In this document: in pieces, positions 50,620 to 59,376 of the stretch
Position numbering within the stretch: the first letter of the stretch is position 1
Layout of the letters: every line of letters begins with the position of its first letter
Assembly (NCBI RefSeq): GCF_025685415.1
Contig: NZ_JAGSYB010000001.1
Location: 1,054,001 to 1,118,000, forward strand
Direction of reading: 5' to 3'
DNA length: 64,000 nucleotides
Source of the DNA: Terriglobus aquaticus
GTDB taxonomy: Bacteria > Acidobacteriota > Terriglobia > Terriglobales > Acidobacteriaceae
The notes under the pieces: model-generated
What the model was told of the DNA's origin: nothing
Databases searched by the model: none
The model's input: the letters and a program-made list of their open reading frames with translations, nothing else
Translations under genes and position numbers: made by a program

Positions 50620-53600
50620 ATGGCCGCCGACTTCACCCACCTGCACCTGCACACCGACTACAGCCTGCTGGATGGCGCCTGCGACGTGGATAAGCTGGCC
50701 GCGCACCTGAGCAAGCTGGGCCAGACCGCGGCGGCCATGACCGACCACGGCAACATCTATGGCGCGGTGCACTTTGCCGATGCGATGGGGAAGAAGGGCA
50801 TCAAGCCGATCATCGGGTGCGAACTGTACCTGTCGCAGACCGCGGATCACCGCGAGATGAGTGGCGGATATAACCACTTTCTTGTGCTCGCGGAAAACGA
50901 TGAGGGCTACCGAAACCTAGTACGGCTCACCAGCGAAGCCTCGCTGCACGGCTTCTATCGCAAGCCGCGCGTGTCGAAAGAGTTCCTCGCCAAGCACACC
51001 GAAGGCCTGATCGGCTTCAGCGGCTGCCTCGCAGGTGAGTTGAACCAGCAATTGATGAAAGACAAGTACGAGGAAGCCAAGAAGACCGCAGGCTTCTTCC
51101 GCGAGATCTTCGGCAAGAACAACTTCTTTCTCGAGATTCAGGACCACGGTCTGGAGCCGGACAAGGGAGTCTGCGAGCAGCTTTTCCGCATGGAGAAGGA
51201 ACTCGACATCCCGCTAATTGCGACCAACGACGCGCACTACGTTGCGGGCGACGACTCACGCGCGCACGAGATCCTGCTGTGCGTGCAGACGGCGGCCAGC
51301 ATGAACGACCCGAACCGTTTCCGCTTCGACACGCAGGAGTTCTACATCAAGAGTGCGGAAGAGATGTACCGCACCTTCGCCGGACACGAGGAAGTCTGCA
51401 GCCGCACTATGCAGTTTGTGGATCGCTGCAATGTGAAGCTGCAAAAGGTCGGCAATCCATTCCCGCAGTTTGAGGTACCCGCGGGCGAGTCGCTGGACAG
51501 TTATTTCGAGCAGGTGTGCCGGCAGGGCCTGCGCAAGCGCTTCGATACCGCGATCGCGTTCCTGGAGTCGCGGGGCATCCTGAAGCACACGCGCGCGGAG
51601 TACGAGCAGCGACTGAATCGCGAGCTGGACTGCATCAAGGCCATGAAGTTCCCCGGCTACTTCATGATCGTGTGGGACTTCATCCGCTATGCGAAGGAAC
51701 AGAACATCCCCGTAGGCCCTGGCCGCGGATCGGCAGCGGGATCGCTGGTGGCCTATGTGATGGAAATCACGGACATCGATCCGCTGCAAAACGAGTTGCT
51801 GTTCGAGCGCTTTCTGAATCCGGAGCGCGTCAGCATGCCGGATATCGATATCGATTTCTGCATGAACCGCCGCGGCGAAGTGATCGAGTACGTGACGCGC
51901 AAATACGGCCGGGAACAGGTCGCGCAAATCATCACGTTCAACACGATGGCCGCGAAGGCGGCGATCAAGGACGTGGGCCGCGCGCTAGACATGCCGTACG
52001 GCGAGGTGGACCGCATCGCCAAAATGATTCCGCCGACCATCGGCATCACCATCGAACAGGCGCTGAAAGATTCGCCGATGCTGTCGCAGGCGTATGAGCA
52101 GCAGCAGCCCGTGCGCGAAGTGATCGATGCTGCCATGCGGCTGGAAGGCCTGGTACGCGGTGCGGGAGTGCACGCCGCTGGAGTGGTGATCGCACCGCAG
52201 CCGCTGACCGAACTTGTACCCGTGACGCGCACCAAGGACGAGGGCATCGTCACGGCCTACGACATGAAGGCCGTCGAGAAGATGGGCCTGCTCAAAATGG
52301 ACTTTCTTGGGCTCACCACGCTGACGGTTATCGATGACTGCCTGAAGCTGATCAAGCTCAATCGCGGCGAAGACGTCGATATGGCCAAGGTGCCGCTGGA
52401 TGATCAGGAGACTTACGAGCGCGTCTTCCACAAAGCACTGACGAGCGGCGTCTTCCAGTTTGAATCGGGCGGTATGCGCGACGTGCTGCGCCGCTACAAG
52501 CCGACCACCGTCGAAGATCTGACTGCGCTCAACGCGCTTTACCGTCCGGGCCCGATCCAGGGCGGCATGATCGACGACTTCATCGAGCGCAAGTGGGGAA
52601 GGCGCGCGGTCGAGTACCTGCTTCCCGACCTGGAGCCGCTGCTGAAGGAGACGCTGGGCGTCATCGTGTACCAGGAGCAGGTGATGCAGATTTCGTCTGC
52701 AATCGCCGGCTACTCTCTGGGCGGCGCCGACCTGTTGCGCCGCGCCATGGGAAAGAAAGATCCTGAGGCGATGGCCAAGCAGCGCGACCTCTTCATGGCC
52801 GGCGCAGCAGAAAAGAAGCATCCCAAAGACAAAGCCGGCCAGCTGTTCGATCTCATCCTGCAGTTCGCGGGATACGGCTTCAATAAGTCTCACTCAAGCG
52901 CATACGCTTTGCTGGCGTACCACACCGCCTGGCTGAAGACGCACTACCCCGTCGAGTTCATGGCGGCGCTGCTGACCAGTGAAACCAGCAAACCTGAGAA
53001 CGTGGTGAAGTACATCGGCGAGTGCAGGGAACTGGGCATTACGGTGCTGCCGCCGGATGTGCAGATCTCAGACGCGAACTTCACTCCGGCGGGCGATTCG
53101 ATACGCTTTGGCCTTGCTGCGATCAAGAACGTGGGAGGCAACGCAATCGAGACGATCACCACGTCACGCAAGGCTCTGCAGGCGGAAGGCAAGCCGGGCT
53201 TTGCCTCACTGTGGGAGTTCTGCGAGAAGGTCGAACTGCGTCTTCTGAACAAGCGCGTGCTGGAGTCGCTGGTGAAGGCCGGCGCGATGGATGCCTTTGG
53301 TTCTCGCGCCCGGGTGTTCGCCGCACTGGATTCTGCGATGGAGCGAGCCGCCAAGTCGCAGAAGGACGCCGCGAGCGGCCAGAGCGGCTTGTTCGGTCTC
53401 TTCGACGCGGGCACACCAGCGGCAGCCACGAGCAGTGCTGCCGACGATCTGCCCAAGGTGCCGGATTGGGACGAGCATACGCGCCTGCAAAACGAAAAGG
53501 AGGTGCTCGGCTTCTTTGTCAGCGGTCATCCAATGGATAAGTACCGCGAGAAGCTGCGCAACATGAAGGCAGTGGACACGGCAACCGCATGCGAGATGAA

Positions 53601-54147
53601 GCCGGAGCCGGTCGTCTTCCAGCGCGGCCAACGCGAGCCGCAGAACGAGATCTCAATAGCGGGCGTGATTACCGGCCTGAAGGTCGCAAAGTCCAAGCGC
53701 AGCGGCGAAATGTATGCCTCGGCGTGCCTGGAGGACACGGTCGGCAAGATTGACCTGATCGCCTTTCCCAAGGACTTCGAAAAGCTGCAGGAGAAGCTGA
53801 AGATCGACGTGCCGGTACTGGTGCGCGGGTCGCTGCGGGGGGAGGAAGACTCAGCACCGAAGTTGAGCGTCACCGCGATCACGGCTCTCGAGGACGTGCA
53901 GATCAAGCTGCCGGAGGCGCTGCGCATCAAGGTGCCGCTGCACCATCCTGATTCGGCACTGCTGGAAAAGCTGGCCAGCCTATTCCAGACGAGGCCGGGA
54001 CCGGGCAAGCTGCTGCTAGACCTGGAGGAGCCAGGCGAGTTCTGCGCCGTACTTGAGCCGAGTGGGTTTTCGGTAACTGCGGACCGTCTCTTTATCGACC
54101 AGGTCGAGGAACTGGTCGGCGCTGGTGGAGTGCGCGTGATCAACTAG
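50620..54147 (+). CDS. dnaE: DNA polymerase III alpha subunit
   Basis: Replicative polymerase, 1175 residues. The N-terminal PHP domain begins FTHLHLHTDYSLLDGA. Palm catalytic aspartates are D408 and D410 in MPDIDIDF, preceded by GPGRGSAAGSLVAY. Finger and helix-hairpin-helix regions follow (GYGFNKSHSSAYALLAY), then the OB-fold near 1000 (ISIAGVITGLK...SGEMYA). It is the DnaE1 type (no PolC exonuclease insertion). Length and order fit the family. GAGG directly before the ATG. A TAGAAT six bases before the start codon could be a -10 box of an almost leaderless promoter. A strong terminator follows. Confidence 0.97.
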   Translation: MAADFTHLHLHTDYSLLDGACDVDKLAAHLSKLGQTAAAMTDHGNIYGAVHFADAMGKKGIKPIIGCELYLSQTADHREMSGGYNHFLVLAENDEGYRNLVRLTSEASLHGFYRKPRVSKEFLAKHTEGLIGFSGCLAGELNQQLMKDKYEEAKKTAGFFREIFGKNNFFLEIQDHGLEPDKGVCEQLFRMEKELDIPLIATNDAHYVAGDDSRAHEILLCVQTAASMNDPNRFRFDTQEFYIKSAEEMYRTFAGHEEVCSRTMQFVDRCNVKLQKVGNPFPQFEVPAGESLDSYFEQVCRQGLRKRFDTAIAFLESRGILKHTRAEYEQRLNRELDCIKAMKFPGYFMIVWDFIRYAKEQNIPVGPGRGSAAGSLVAYVMEITDIDPLQNELLFERFLNPERVSMPDIDIDFCMNRRGEVIEYVTRKYGREQVAQIITFNTMAAKAAIKDVGRALDMPYGEVDRIAKMIPPTIGITIEQALKDSPMLSQAYEQQQPVREVIDAAMRLEGLVRGAGVHAAGVVIAPQPLTELVPVTRTKDEGIVTAYDMKAVEKMGLLKMDFLGLTTLTVIDDCLKLIKLNRGEDVDMAKVPLDDQETYERVFHKALTSGVFQFESGGMRDVLRRYKPTTVEDLTALNALYRPGPIQGGMIDDFIERKWGRRAVEYLLPDLEPLLKETLGVIVYQEQVMQISSAIAGYSLGGADLLRRAMGKKDPEAMAKQRDLFMAGAAEKKHPKDKAGQLFDLILQFAGYGFNKSHSSAYALLAYHTAWLKTHYPVEFMAALLTSETSKPENVVKYIGECRELGITVLPPDVQISDANFTPAGDSIRFGLAAIKNVGGNAIETITTSRKALQAEGKPGFASLWEFCEKVELRLLNKRVLESLVKAGAMDAFGSRARVFAALDSAMERAAKSQKDAASGQSGLFGLFDAGTPAAATSSAADDLPKVPDWDEHTRLQNEKEVLGFFVSGHPMDKYREKLRNMKAVDTATACEMKPEPVVFQRGQREPQNEISIAGVITGLKVAKSKRSGEMYASACLEDTVGKIDLIAFPKDFEKLQEKLKIDVPVLVRGSLRGEEDSAPKLSVTAITALEDVQIKLPEALRIKVPLHHPDSALLEKLASLFQTRPGPGKLLLDLEEPGEFCAVLEPSGFSVTADRLFIDQVEELVGAGGVRVIN

Positions 54148-54167
54148 CGACCAGACCTGCAAAGAAC

Positions 54168-54194
54168 GAACGCCCCGGGGTTCCCGGGGCGTTC
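54168..54194. terminator. Terminator between dnaE and the DUF4136 gene
   Basis: Perfect 12-base stem GAACGCCCCGGG / CCCGGGGCGTTC with loop GTT, starting 21 bases past the dnaE stop, followed by TCGCTTTC. The two genes converge, so it may serve both. Confidence 0.8.
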
Positions 54195-54215
54195 TCGCTT
54201 TCATCCGATCCGATG

Positions 54216-54818
54216 TCAGCCAGCGCGATTGATCTTCGGCAGCTTGTCAAAGATCTTGTCCACTTCCTTCGCCGTCTTACGGTCGTTCGTGTCCGCGTGC
54301 TTCGTGGAGAACTCGTCAGAAGCTGTTCCGCGGAAGACAAGCTGGTGCGTCCGCGTGTCATACATGTCGACCGCCAACGTGCCTACCGGAACCGTCTGTG
54401 AGCGGGTGGTGGCAACGCCCTCACCGCCCCATCCCCAACCGCGTCCGCCCCAACCGCCCCAGCCCCAACGACCGCCCCAGCCGCCGTAACCCCAGCCGGG
54501 TCCCAGGCCGTCGTAGAAGGTCGTGTACTCCTGCGCGTTCTGCACATTGCTAATCGCGGTGATCGCCACATCGCCGCCCTGGGGAACTTCCTGCCAGCCG
54601 CGATCGCGCAGCGAAGCTTCGATGTCAGAGCGAAGACGGCTCTCCATTAGGGGGTCACCAGAGTGCAGGCGGTAGATGGAGAACGTGTGGTACTGCTTGA
54701 AGTCGGTGCTGTGGTTGTAATCGGTGTAGACCGAGGCCGCGGCCGCCACGGCCGCCGTTCCAAGTGCAAGGGTGGCTGCCAGTGCAGCCGAAGCCAGACG
54801 CTGATGTGCTGTCTTCAT
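54216..54818 (-). CDS. DUF4136 domain protein with Trp/Gly-rich insert
   Basis: A 200-residue exported protein. Signal peptide 1-28 (ALGTAAVAAAAS). The DUF4136 pattern is clear: VYTDYNHSTDFKQYHTFSI near the start, ESRLRSDIEASLRDRGW, VAITAIS, then GTLAVDMYDTRTHQLVFRG and a C-terminal ending KLPKINRAG. Residues 107-133 are a Trp/Gly-rich insert (GWGYGGWGGRWGWGGWGG). DUF4136 proteins are envelope-located, often lipoproteins; this one lacks a lipobox. AAAGGAG five bases before the ATG at 54818 fixes the start; the frame stays open to 54992 without support. Function unknown. Confidence 0.87.
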   Translation of the reverse strand: MKTAHQRLASAALAATLALGTAAVAAAASVYTDYNHSTDFKQYHTFSIYRLHSGDPLMESRLRSDIEASLRDRGWQEVPQGGDVAITAISNVQNAQEYTTFYDGLGPGWGYGGWGGRWGWGGWGGRGWGWGGEGVATTRSQTVPVGTLAVDMYDTRTHQLVFRGTASDEFSTKHADTNDRKTAKEVDKIFDKLPKINRAG

Positions 54819-55027
54819 CTCAACTCCTTTGGCCGCCGGTACTTCTGCTTCGGCGGCGTACCAGAGATTTGATGGAGTGACGCGGGAAAGGCAGCTTCTC
54901 AGGCGTGACGTGGCGCGCATGGCGCCGCCCGCGCCTGTCAACGGCATGCGGCTCAGCTTGGGTACATGATCGGACTTGAGTACGCCGCACATCAGAGACC
55001 CTGAGCGTAGAATGCACTCGAGAGCAC

Positions 55028-55870
55028 ATGGCAGAAATGGAAGCAGTTCGGCCCCCTGAAACCAACGAGGCGTGGCGTAAGACCGAGGTAGCTCGCAACC
55101 CGCAGCGCCTGCACCCTATGGATTACCTCGAAGCGATCTTTACGGATCACCAGGAACTGCATGGCGACCGCGGCTTCAGCGACGACTGCGCCATGTACTG
55201 TGCCATGGCACGGCTGGACGGATCGCCCGTCATGGTCGTCTGCAATCGCAAGGGCCGCACCACCAAAGACCGCATGCGGTACAGGTTCGGATCGCCGGAG
55301 CCGGAGGGCTATCGCAAGGCTCTGCGCGCCATGAAGCTTGCTGAAAAGTTTGGCCGCCCCGTCATCACGCTCATCGACCTTGCCGGCGCGTACCCCGGTT
55401 TGGGTGCGGAAGAACGTGGGCAGGGCGAAGCGATCGCCCGCAACCTCATCGAGATGTCGCAACTGCGTGTGCCGACCATCGCCTTGATTACGGGCGAGGG
55501 TGGCTCGGGTGGAGCTCTTGCCCTCGCCGTTGCGGATCGCGTGCTCATGCTGGAGAATGCCATCTACTCGGTGATCTCGCCGGAAGGTTGCGCCTCGATT
55601 ATGTGGAAGGATTCCGGCAAGCGCCAGAAGGCGGCCGCGGCGCTCAAGTACACCGCTCCCGATGTGCGTGCGCTGGGCTGCGTGGATGACGTGGTAGCTG
55701 AGTCGGCCGAAGGCAATCCGGAGGAGGGCATTGCCTTGGTCGCGCAGGAGCTGAAGAAGCACCTGTCCGCGCTGGAGCAGCAATCATTGGATGACCTGCT
55801 GGAACAGAGGTACACCAAGTTCCGGAACATCGCGCAGTTCTACACAATCGACACTGTGACGCAGTCCTAG
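55028..55870 (+). CDS. accA: Acetyl-CoA carboxylase carboxyltransferase subunit alpha
   Basis: Transfers carboxyl from carboxybiotin to acetyl-CoA, the first step of fatty-acid synthesis, together with AccD. The 280-residue protein has family motifs HPMDYLEAIFTD, ELHGDRGFSDD, GRPVITLIDLAGAYPGLGAEERGQ, GEGGSGGALA and ISPEGCASIMWKD. It is about 40 residues shorter than the enterobacterial enzyme because the N-terminal helix that contacts AccD is reduced. A TAGAAT lies 14 bases before the start codon. The CPBP-like gene begins 14 bases after the stop and is probably co-transcribed. accD is not in the window. Confidence 0.96.
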   Translation: MAEMEAVRPPETNEAWRKTEVARNPQRLHPMDYLEAIFTDHQELHGDRGFSDDCAMYCAMARLDGSPVMVVCNRKGRTTKDRMRYRFGSPEPEGYRKALRAMKLAEKFGRPVITLIDLAGAYPGLGAEERGQGEAIARNLIEMSQLRVPTIALITGEGGSGGALALAVADRVLMLENAIYSVISPEGCASIMWKDSGKRQKAAAALKYTAPDVRALGCVDDVVAESAEGNPEEGIALVAQELKKHLSALEQQSLDDLLEQRYTKFRNIAQFYTIDTVTQS

Positions 55871-55884
55871 GCGGGAACCAGCCT

Positions 55885-56946
55885 ATGGAGCGACAACACG
55901 TGCCCACGTCCGCCGGCGGTGCCGCACCTGCGACAGGCAACAATACAGCCGGTCGAGCAGCCGTCACGTTTCTGCTGTGTGCCATCTACTTTTCAGGCAC
56001 GATGGCACTGACAGGCGTGCTCACCCACATCGTCGACGTGCTGCGGCCGGGCGGCTCGGGCCCACTGCTTGGACCGCTGTTGAACCTGGTCCTGCTGGTT
56101 GCCGGATTACTTGCGATCGCCCGGATGCGCGTGCCGGAGTTGCGGCCGCTGAGCGCTCTTGGGCTGGTGCGGCGACCCTCTGCGACGCGGGAAGCTGGCC
56201 TGGGCGCGGCAGTGGGATGGGCCATCGCGGTTGCCCTTGTATTGCCCGGAGTCCTGCTCCTTCGAATGCGGAGCAGTTTGTCGCTGGATGGCTTCCACCT
56301 GGGCGCCGCAACTGCCTCGATCCTGGCGCTTCTACTCTTTGTGCTGGCCCGTCAACTGGTGCTCTGCGGCCTGCCATTTCAGGCTTTGAGCCGAGCTACC
56401 TCACCCACCTTCGCCACAATCGCCTTTGCGTGTGTGGCGGCGCTGCTCACGTCGTACACGGCAGGTGCCGACGGGGCAGAGGCGATCGTCGCCTCCATGG
56501 CGCAGGTAGTCTTCTGCCTCGCCGCTGCGCGCACGCGGGCGATCTGGTTGGGTGGCGCGTTGCAGTTCGTGTGGGGGCTTTGCATCACGGAGCTCTTCGG
56601 TTTGCCCTCGTTCCTTTGGCCACCCGCAACCAGCCTGGTGCGCAGTGGCATGCAGGGTCCGCGCTGGCTTACCGGAGACGGATTCGGCCCGGAAGCTACG
56701 CTCTGGGCAGTTCCCATTGTCATTCTGAGCGCGATTGCAGTGTGGCGGCTTACACGCGACTACGCGTGGTACTACACCTTCGACCCGATTACTGGCGCAG
56801 GGTACCCGATGGATGTTGCTCCGCCGCCCGAGCATACGCGCATGGAACAGGCGAGCCAGGCGGCACCGTTGATCCAGATCGGCGGCATCGGATCGCATCC
56901 GGGATCTCCCGCCTCTTCGGCCGGAGACACAGAACCGCGCATTTAG
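55885..56946 (+). CDS. CPBP/Abi-like membrane protein lacking catalytic residues
   Basis: A 353-residue protein with about eight hydrophobic helices. The layout resembles CPBP intramembrane metalloproteases (type II CAAX/Rce1-like), but every catalytic position looks replaced. The EExxxR helix reads ARQLVLCGLPFQAL (155-168), with no glutamates and Cys161 in place of Arg; the helix with the first His reads VAALLTSYTAG; the last motif (usually HFxWN) reads ALQFVWGL. The C-terminal 50 residues are soluble (DYAWYYTFDPITGAGYPMD). It is probably a non-catalytic member or another membrane family. It follows accA by 14 bases. The start at 55885 is the first ATG after the accA stop. Confidence 0.65.
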   Translation: MERQHVPTSAGGAAPATGNNTAGRAAVTFLLCAIYFSGTMALTGVLTHIVDVLRPGGSGPLLGPLLNLVLLVAGLLAIARMRVPELRPLSALGLVRRPSATREAGLGAAVGWAIAVALVLPGVLLLRMRSSLSLDGFHLGAATASILALLLFVLARQLVLCGLPFQALSRATSPTFATIAFACVAALLTSYTAGADGAEAIVASMAQVVFCLAAARTRAIWLGGALQFVWGLCITELFGLPSFLWPPATSLVRSGMQGPRWLTGDGFGPEATLWAVPIVILSAIAVWRLTRDYAWYYTFDPITGAGYPMDVAPPPEHTRMEQASQAAPLIQIGGIGSHPGSPASSAGDTEPRI

Positions 56947-57030
56947 ACGGGCCCGCTGAAGCAGGCGCAAGGCGGCAGTTGCAAAGTACCTCGATTCGGC
57001 GCTACAGTCGTGTGCATCGAGGGTCTGCTT

Positions 57031-58128
57031 ATGCGTTTTCTTCGCCTTTGCACGTTGCTGGCAGGTACCGCCGCAAGCGCGTGGCTGGGCGCGCAAACGC
57101 CGGGTCCGCAACCACAACGGGATGTCTTCGTCGTGGGCCGGGAGACCGCCATTGGGAACCCGCTCGAAGGCTTTCATCCGACTCGGGTGGATCTGCCGAG
57201 CGGGGAGTTGGACTTGGCCGCTCGCCGCGACCTGGTTCGCATGCTGCTGGCCGAAATGGGCTTTGCGCATCTGCCGCTGCCGTTGGGTGCGCCGGGTTTG
57301 GAGCTGCATGCAAATGGTCGCCTGACCGTGAGCCCGGCGGACCTGCAGAAACGACTCTACGAGAAGGGAATGTGCGCCGACCGCGGCGATCGAGTGATGG
57401 TGACGGATCTTCATTTTGAGAGAGACCGCATCCTGATCGATGTGAACGGCGGACCCTATCTGCCACACCGCTTCCTGCGGCACATTTCCGTGAACGATAT
57501 TCCACTCGCAGGAGACGGTCAGGTGGGGGAGCATGCCACCGGAACTCGCATCGCCCTGTTGTTTGAAGGTCCGGTGCCGCACCTGACCGCTGCAGAACTG
57601 AAAAGCCTGCTGGAGCCGCTGCTCGATTTCGGGGTGAAATCCGGGGAGCAGGCCTACGCAGACACCCTGCCCGCGCCCATCAAGCAGGCCATTGAAGAAC
57701 ACCGCATCCTGGTCGGCATGAACAAGCGCATGGTGCTTGCGGCCGCGGGACAGCCGGAAAGCAAGATGCGAGAGCGTGCCGCGGACTCCACCACCGGCGA
57801 GGTCTTCGAGGAGTGGGTCTACGGTCATACGCCACAGACGATCCGGTTTGTCCGCTTCCGTGGCGATCGGGTCATCCTGCTGAAGACCGGTGCGCTGGGC
57901 AAGCCGCTGGAAACGCGGGACAAGGACGAACTTGCAGACTACCGGGATCCTTCACGGACGAGAACCGTGGCCTTAGGCGGCGATGCACCGGCAGACGAAG
58001 ATCGCAAAGCGCCTTCGCTGCGGACCGATGCCGAGAACAATTCGCAGGGCAAGGCCGCGGACTCGAAGCCGGCACCTTCCTTGAACTCCGGTAACTCGAA
58101 GATCGGCGCGCAGATCGCGTCCCGATAG
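57031..58128 (+). CDS. Secreted protein with BamE/SmpA-like C-terminal domain
   Basis: A 365-residue exported protein (signal peptide about 1-22, MRFLRLCTLLAG...AWLGAQT). Residues 25-215 show no recognised domain. Residues about 225-290 follow the BamE/SmpA pattern: ILVGMNKRMVLAAAGQPESK, then EVFEEWVYGH, then FVRFRGDRVILLK. BamE-like domains occur in outer-membrane assembly and inhibitor proteins. The C-terminal 60 residues are polar and low in order. GAGGG seven bases before the ATG at 57031 supports this start over ATG at 57010. It follows the CPBP-like gene by 84 bases. Function unknown. Confidence 0.7.
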   Translation: MRFLRLCTLLAGTAASAWLGAQTPGPQPQRDVFVVGRETAIGNPLEGFHPTRVDLPSGELDLAARRDLVRMLLAEMGFAHLPLPLGAPGLELHANGRLTVSPADLQKRLYEKGMCADRGDRVMVTDLHFERDRILIDVNGGPYLPHRFLRHISVNDIPLAGDGQVGEHATGTRIALLFEGPVPHLTAAELKSLLEPLLDFGVKSGEQAYADTLPAPIKQAIEEHRILVGMNKRMVLAAAGQPESKMRERAADSTTGEVFEEWVYGHTPQTIRFVRFRGDRVILLKTGALGKPLETRDKDELADYRDPSRTRTVALGGDAPADEDRKAPSLRTDAENNSQGKAADSKPAPSLNSGNSKIGAQIASR

Positions 58129-58329
58129 TGCCGCCCGATCCGGAGATGGGCCAGGCAGGATATTGGTCGCAACAACCGAGACCTCACCCGCTGGTGATAC
58201 CCTAGAAGGGTTGCGCGAGAGAGAAGCTTGACCCTCCTTGGTCCGGCGGCTCGTTCGTGATCCCTGAATCACAGCACTCGCGAATCACGATTTCACTGAG
58301 CCGCTCTGCGGCCAAGAAGAGGAACACCA

Positions 58330-58509
58330 ATGGCAAAGATTGCCAAGACTGGCGACCGTAAGAAGGTCATGGATACCACCCGCAGCACCGACTGTCCGAA
58401 GTGCGGAAAGCCGACGCGCGTGGCAAAGCGCGTGAAGGACCGGGAGCGCGGAACACCGGGCGGCATGTACATCTCCTGCTCGGCCTGCGACTTTTTCGAG
58501 CGTCTCTAG
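58330..58509 (+). CDS. Small zinc-ribbon protein
   Basis: A 59-residue protein with two Cys pairs, CPKCGKP and CSACDFF, a classic four-cysteine zinc ribbon, plus a basic N terminus (MAKIAKTGDRKKVMD) and middle (TRVAKRVKDRERG). The Lys/Arg content suggests RNA, DNA or ribosome contact. AGGA six bases before the ATG, and a strong terminator 19 bases past the stop, support a real single gene. It is shorter than many gene-finder limits. I do not know its named family; it resembles small zinc ribbons of the ribosomal/transcription-accessory kind. Confidence 0.8.
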   Translation: MAKIAKTGDRKKVMDTTRSTDCPKCGKPTRVAKRVKDRERGTPGGMYISCSACDFFERL

Positions 58510-58527
58510 TAGAAGTTTGGAACTAAT

Positions 58528-58554
58528 GAAAGCCCGGCCTTGTGCCGGGCTTTC
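58528..58554 (+). terminator. Terminator after the zinc-ribbon gene
   Basis: Perfect 11-base stem GAAAGCCCGGC / GCCGGGCTTTC with loop CTTGT, starting 19 bases past the stop; the 3' arm ends in TTTC. It lies between convergent genes and may also act on pyrF. Confidence 0.78.
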
Positions 58555-58591
58555 GTGCATTGGTTGCACCAGCTCCGGGGCCGAAGCGACA

Positions 58592-59299
58592 TCAGGAACG
58601 AAAGGCGGTGTCCATCTCCAGAAGCAGGGCGCGCGCTGCCTGCAACGGGTCGGACGCGCGAGTGATCGGTCGGCCCACGACCAGCATCGACGCGCCATCG
58701 ATGGTCGCCTGCCGCGCAGTCGCAGTCCGGCTCTGATCGTCTGCCGCGGCGTCCGCCGGTCGAATGCCGGGAACGACCGTGATCTTCGGAAATACGATCT
58801 CGCGCATGGCCGCGACCTCTTGCGGTGAACACACGATTCCATGCGCGTTTGCGAGCATTGCCATGGTCGCCAAGCGACGAACACGGCGCTCCGGCGGCAG
58901 GTAGGAACCGGTGGCCCGCAGTTGTTGCTGATTCATGCTGGTCAGCACGGTAACGGCAATGATCTTCAGGCCCGGCGAAGTTTCGGCGGCAGCACTTACC
59001 GCAGCCTGAACCATGGCAGGGCCACCCATGGCGTGGATAGTCAGCAGATCCGGCCCCAGGCGCGCCACGCTGCGTACCGCGCCCGCAACCGTGTTAGGAA
59101 TATCGTGCAGCTTCAGGTCCAGGAAGACGTGCTTGCCTTTGCCGCGGAGTTCCTCCACGATGCGGCCACCCTCCGCCAGGTACAACTCCAGTCCTACCTT
59201 GTACCAGAGGACGTCGTGGCCCAGGCTGTCCACCAGCGCAAGCGCCGGCGTTCGCTCCGGATAATCCAGTGCCACAATTAGGCGTTCACGTGCGGCCAT
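58592..59299 (-). CDS. pyrF: Orotidine 5'-phosphate decarboxylase
   Basis: Final step of UMP synthesis. The 235-residue (beta/alpha)8 protein has the family catalytic tetrad region DLKLHDIPNT with D61, K63 and D66, the N-terminal LIVALDYPE strand, and VVPGIRPADAAADDQSR near residue 180 for phosphate binding. Length and spacing fit the bacterial group I enzyme. It is divergent from thiD (77-base gap). No other pyrimidine genes are adjacent. Confidence 0.95.
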   Translation of the reverse strand: MAARERLIVALDYPERTPALALVDSLGHDVLWYKVGLELYLAEGGRIVEELRGKGKHVFLDLKLHDIPNTVAGAVRSVARLGPDLLTIHAMGGPAMVQAAVSAAAETSPGLKIIAVTVLTSMNQQQLRATGSYLPPERRVRRLATMAMLANAHGIVCSPQEVAAMREIVFPKITVVPGIRPADAAADDQSRTATARQATIDGASMLVVGRPITRASDPLQAARALLLEMDTAFRS

Positions 59300-59376
59300 A
59301 CCAGCAGTGTACGAGGTACGTCCGCAAGAACCGGGCGATCATACGGGCTATCCTGAAAGCCGTGAGCACCGAGCAC

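Noticed and set aside
55977-57419. 480-codon plus-strand frame in another phase over the same region
   Set aside because: Overlaps two better-supported frames with signal peptide or helices; the product is Arg/Pro/Ala-rich with no domain.
56401-57828. 475-codon minus-strand frame across the CPBP-like and BamE-like genes
   Set aside because: Spans two genes supported on the other strand, shows no domain, and is rich in His/Arg/Gln as expected of antisense frames.
59300-59376. TPP riboswitch before thiD (and 60585-60651 before thiS)
   Set aside because: No CTGAGA/ACCTGATC-type conserved segments are visible and both gaps are too short.
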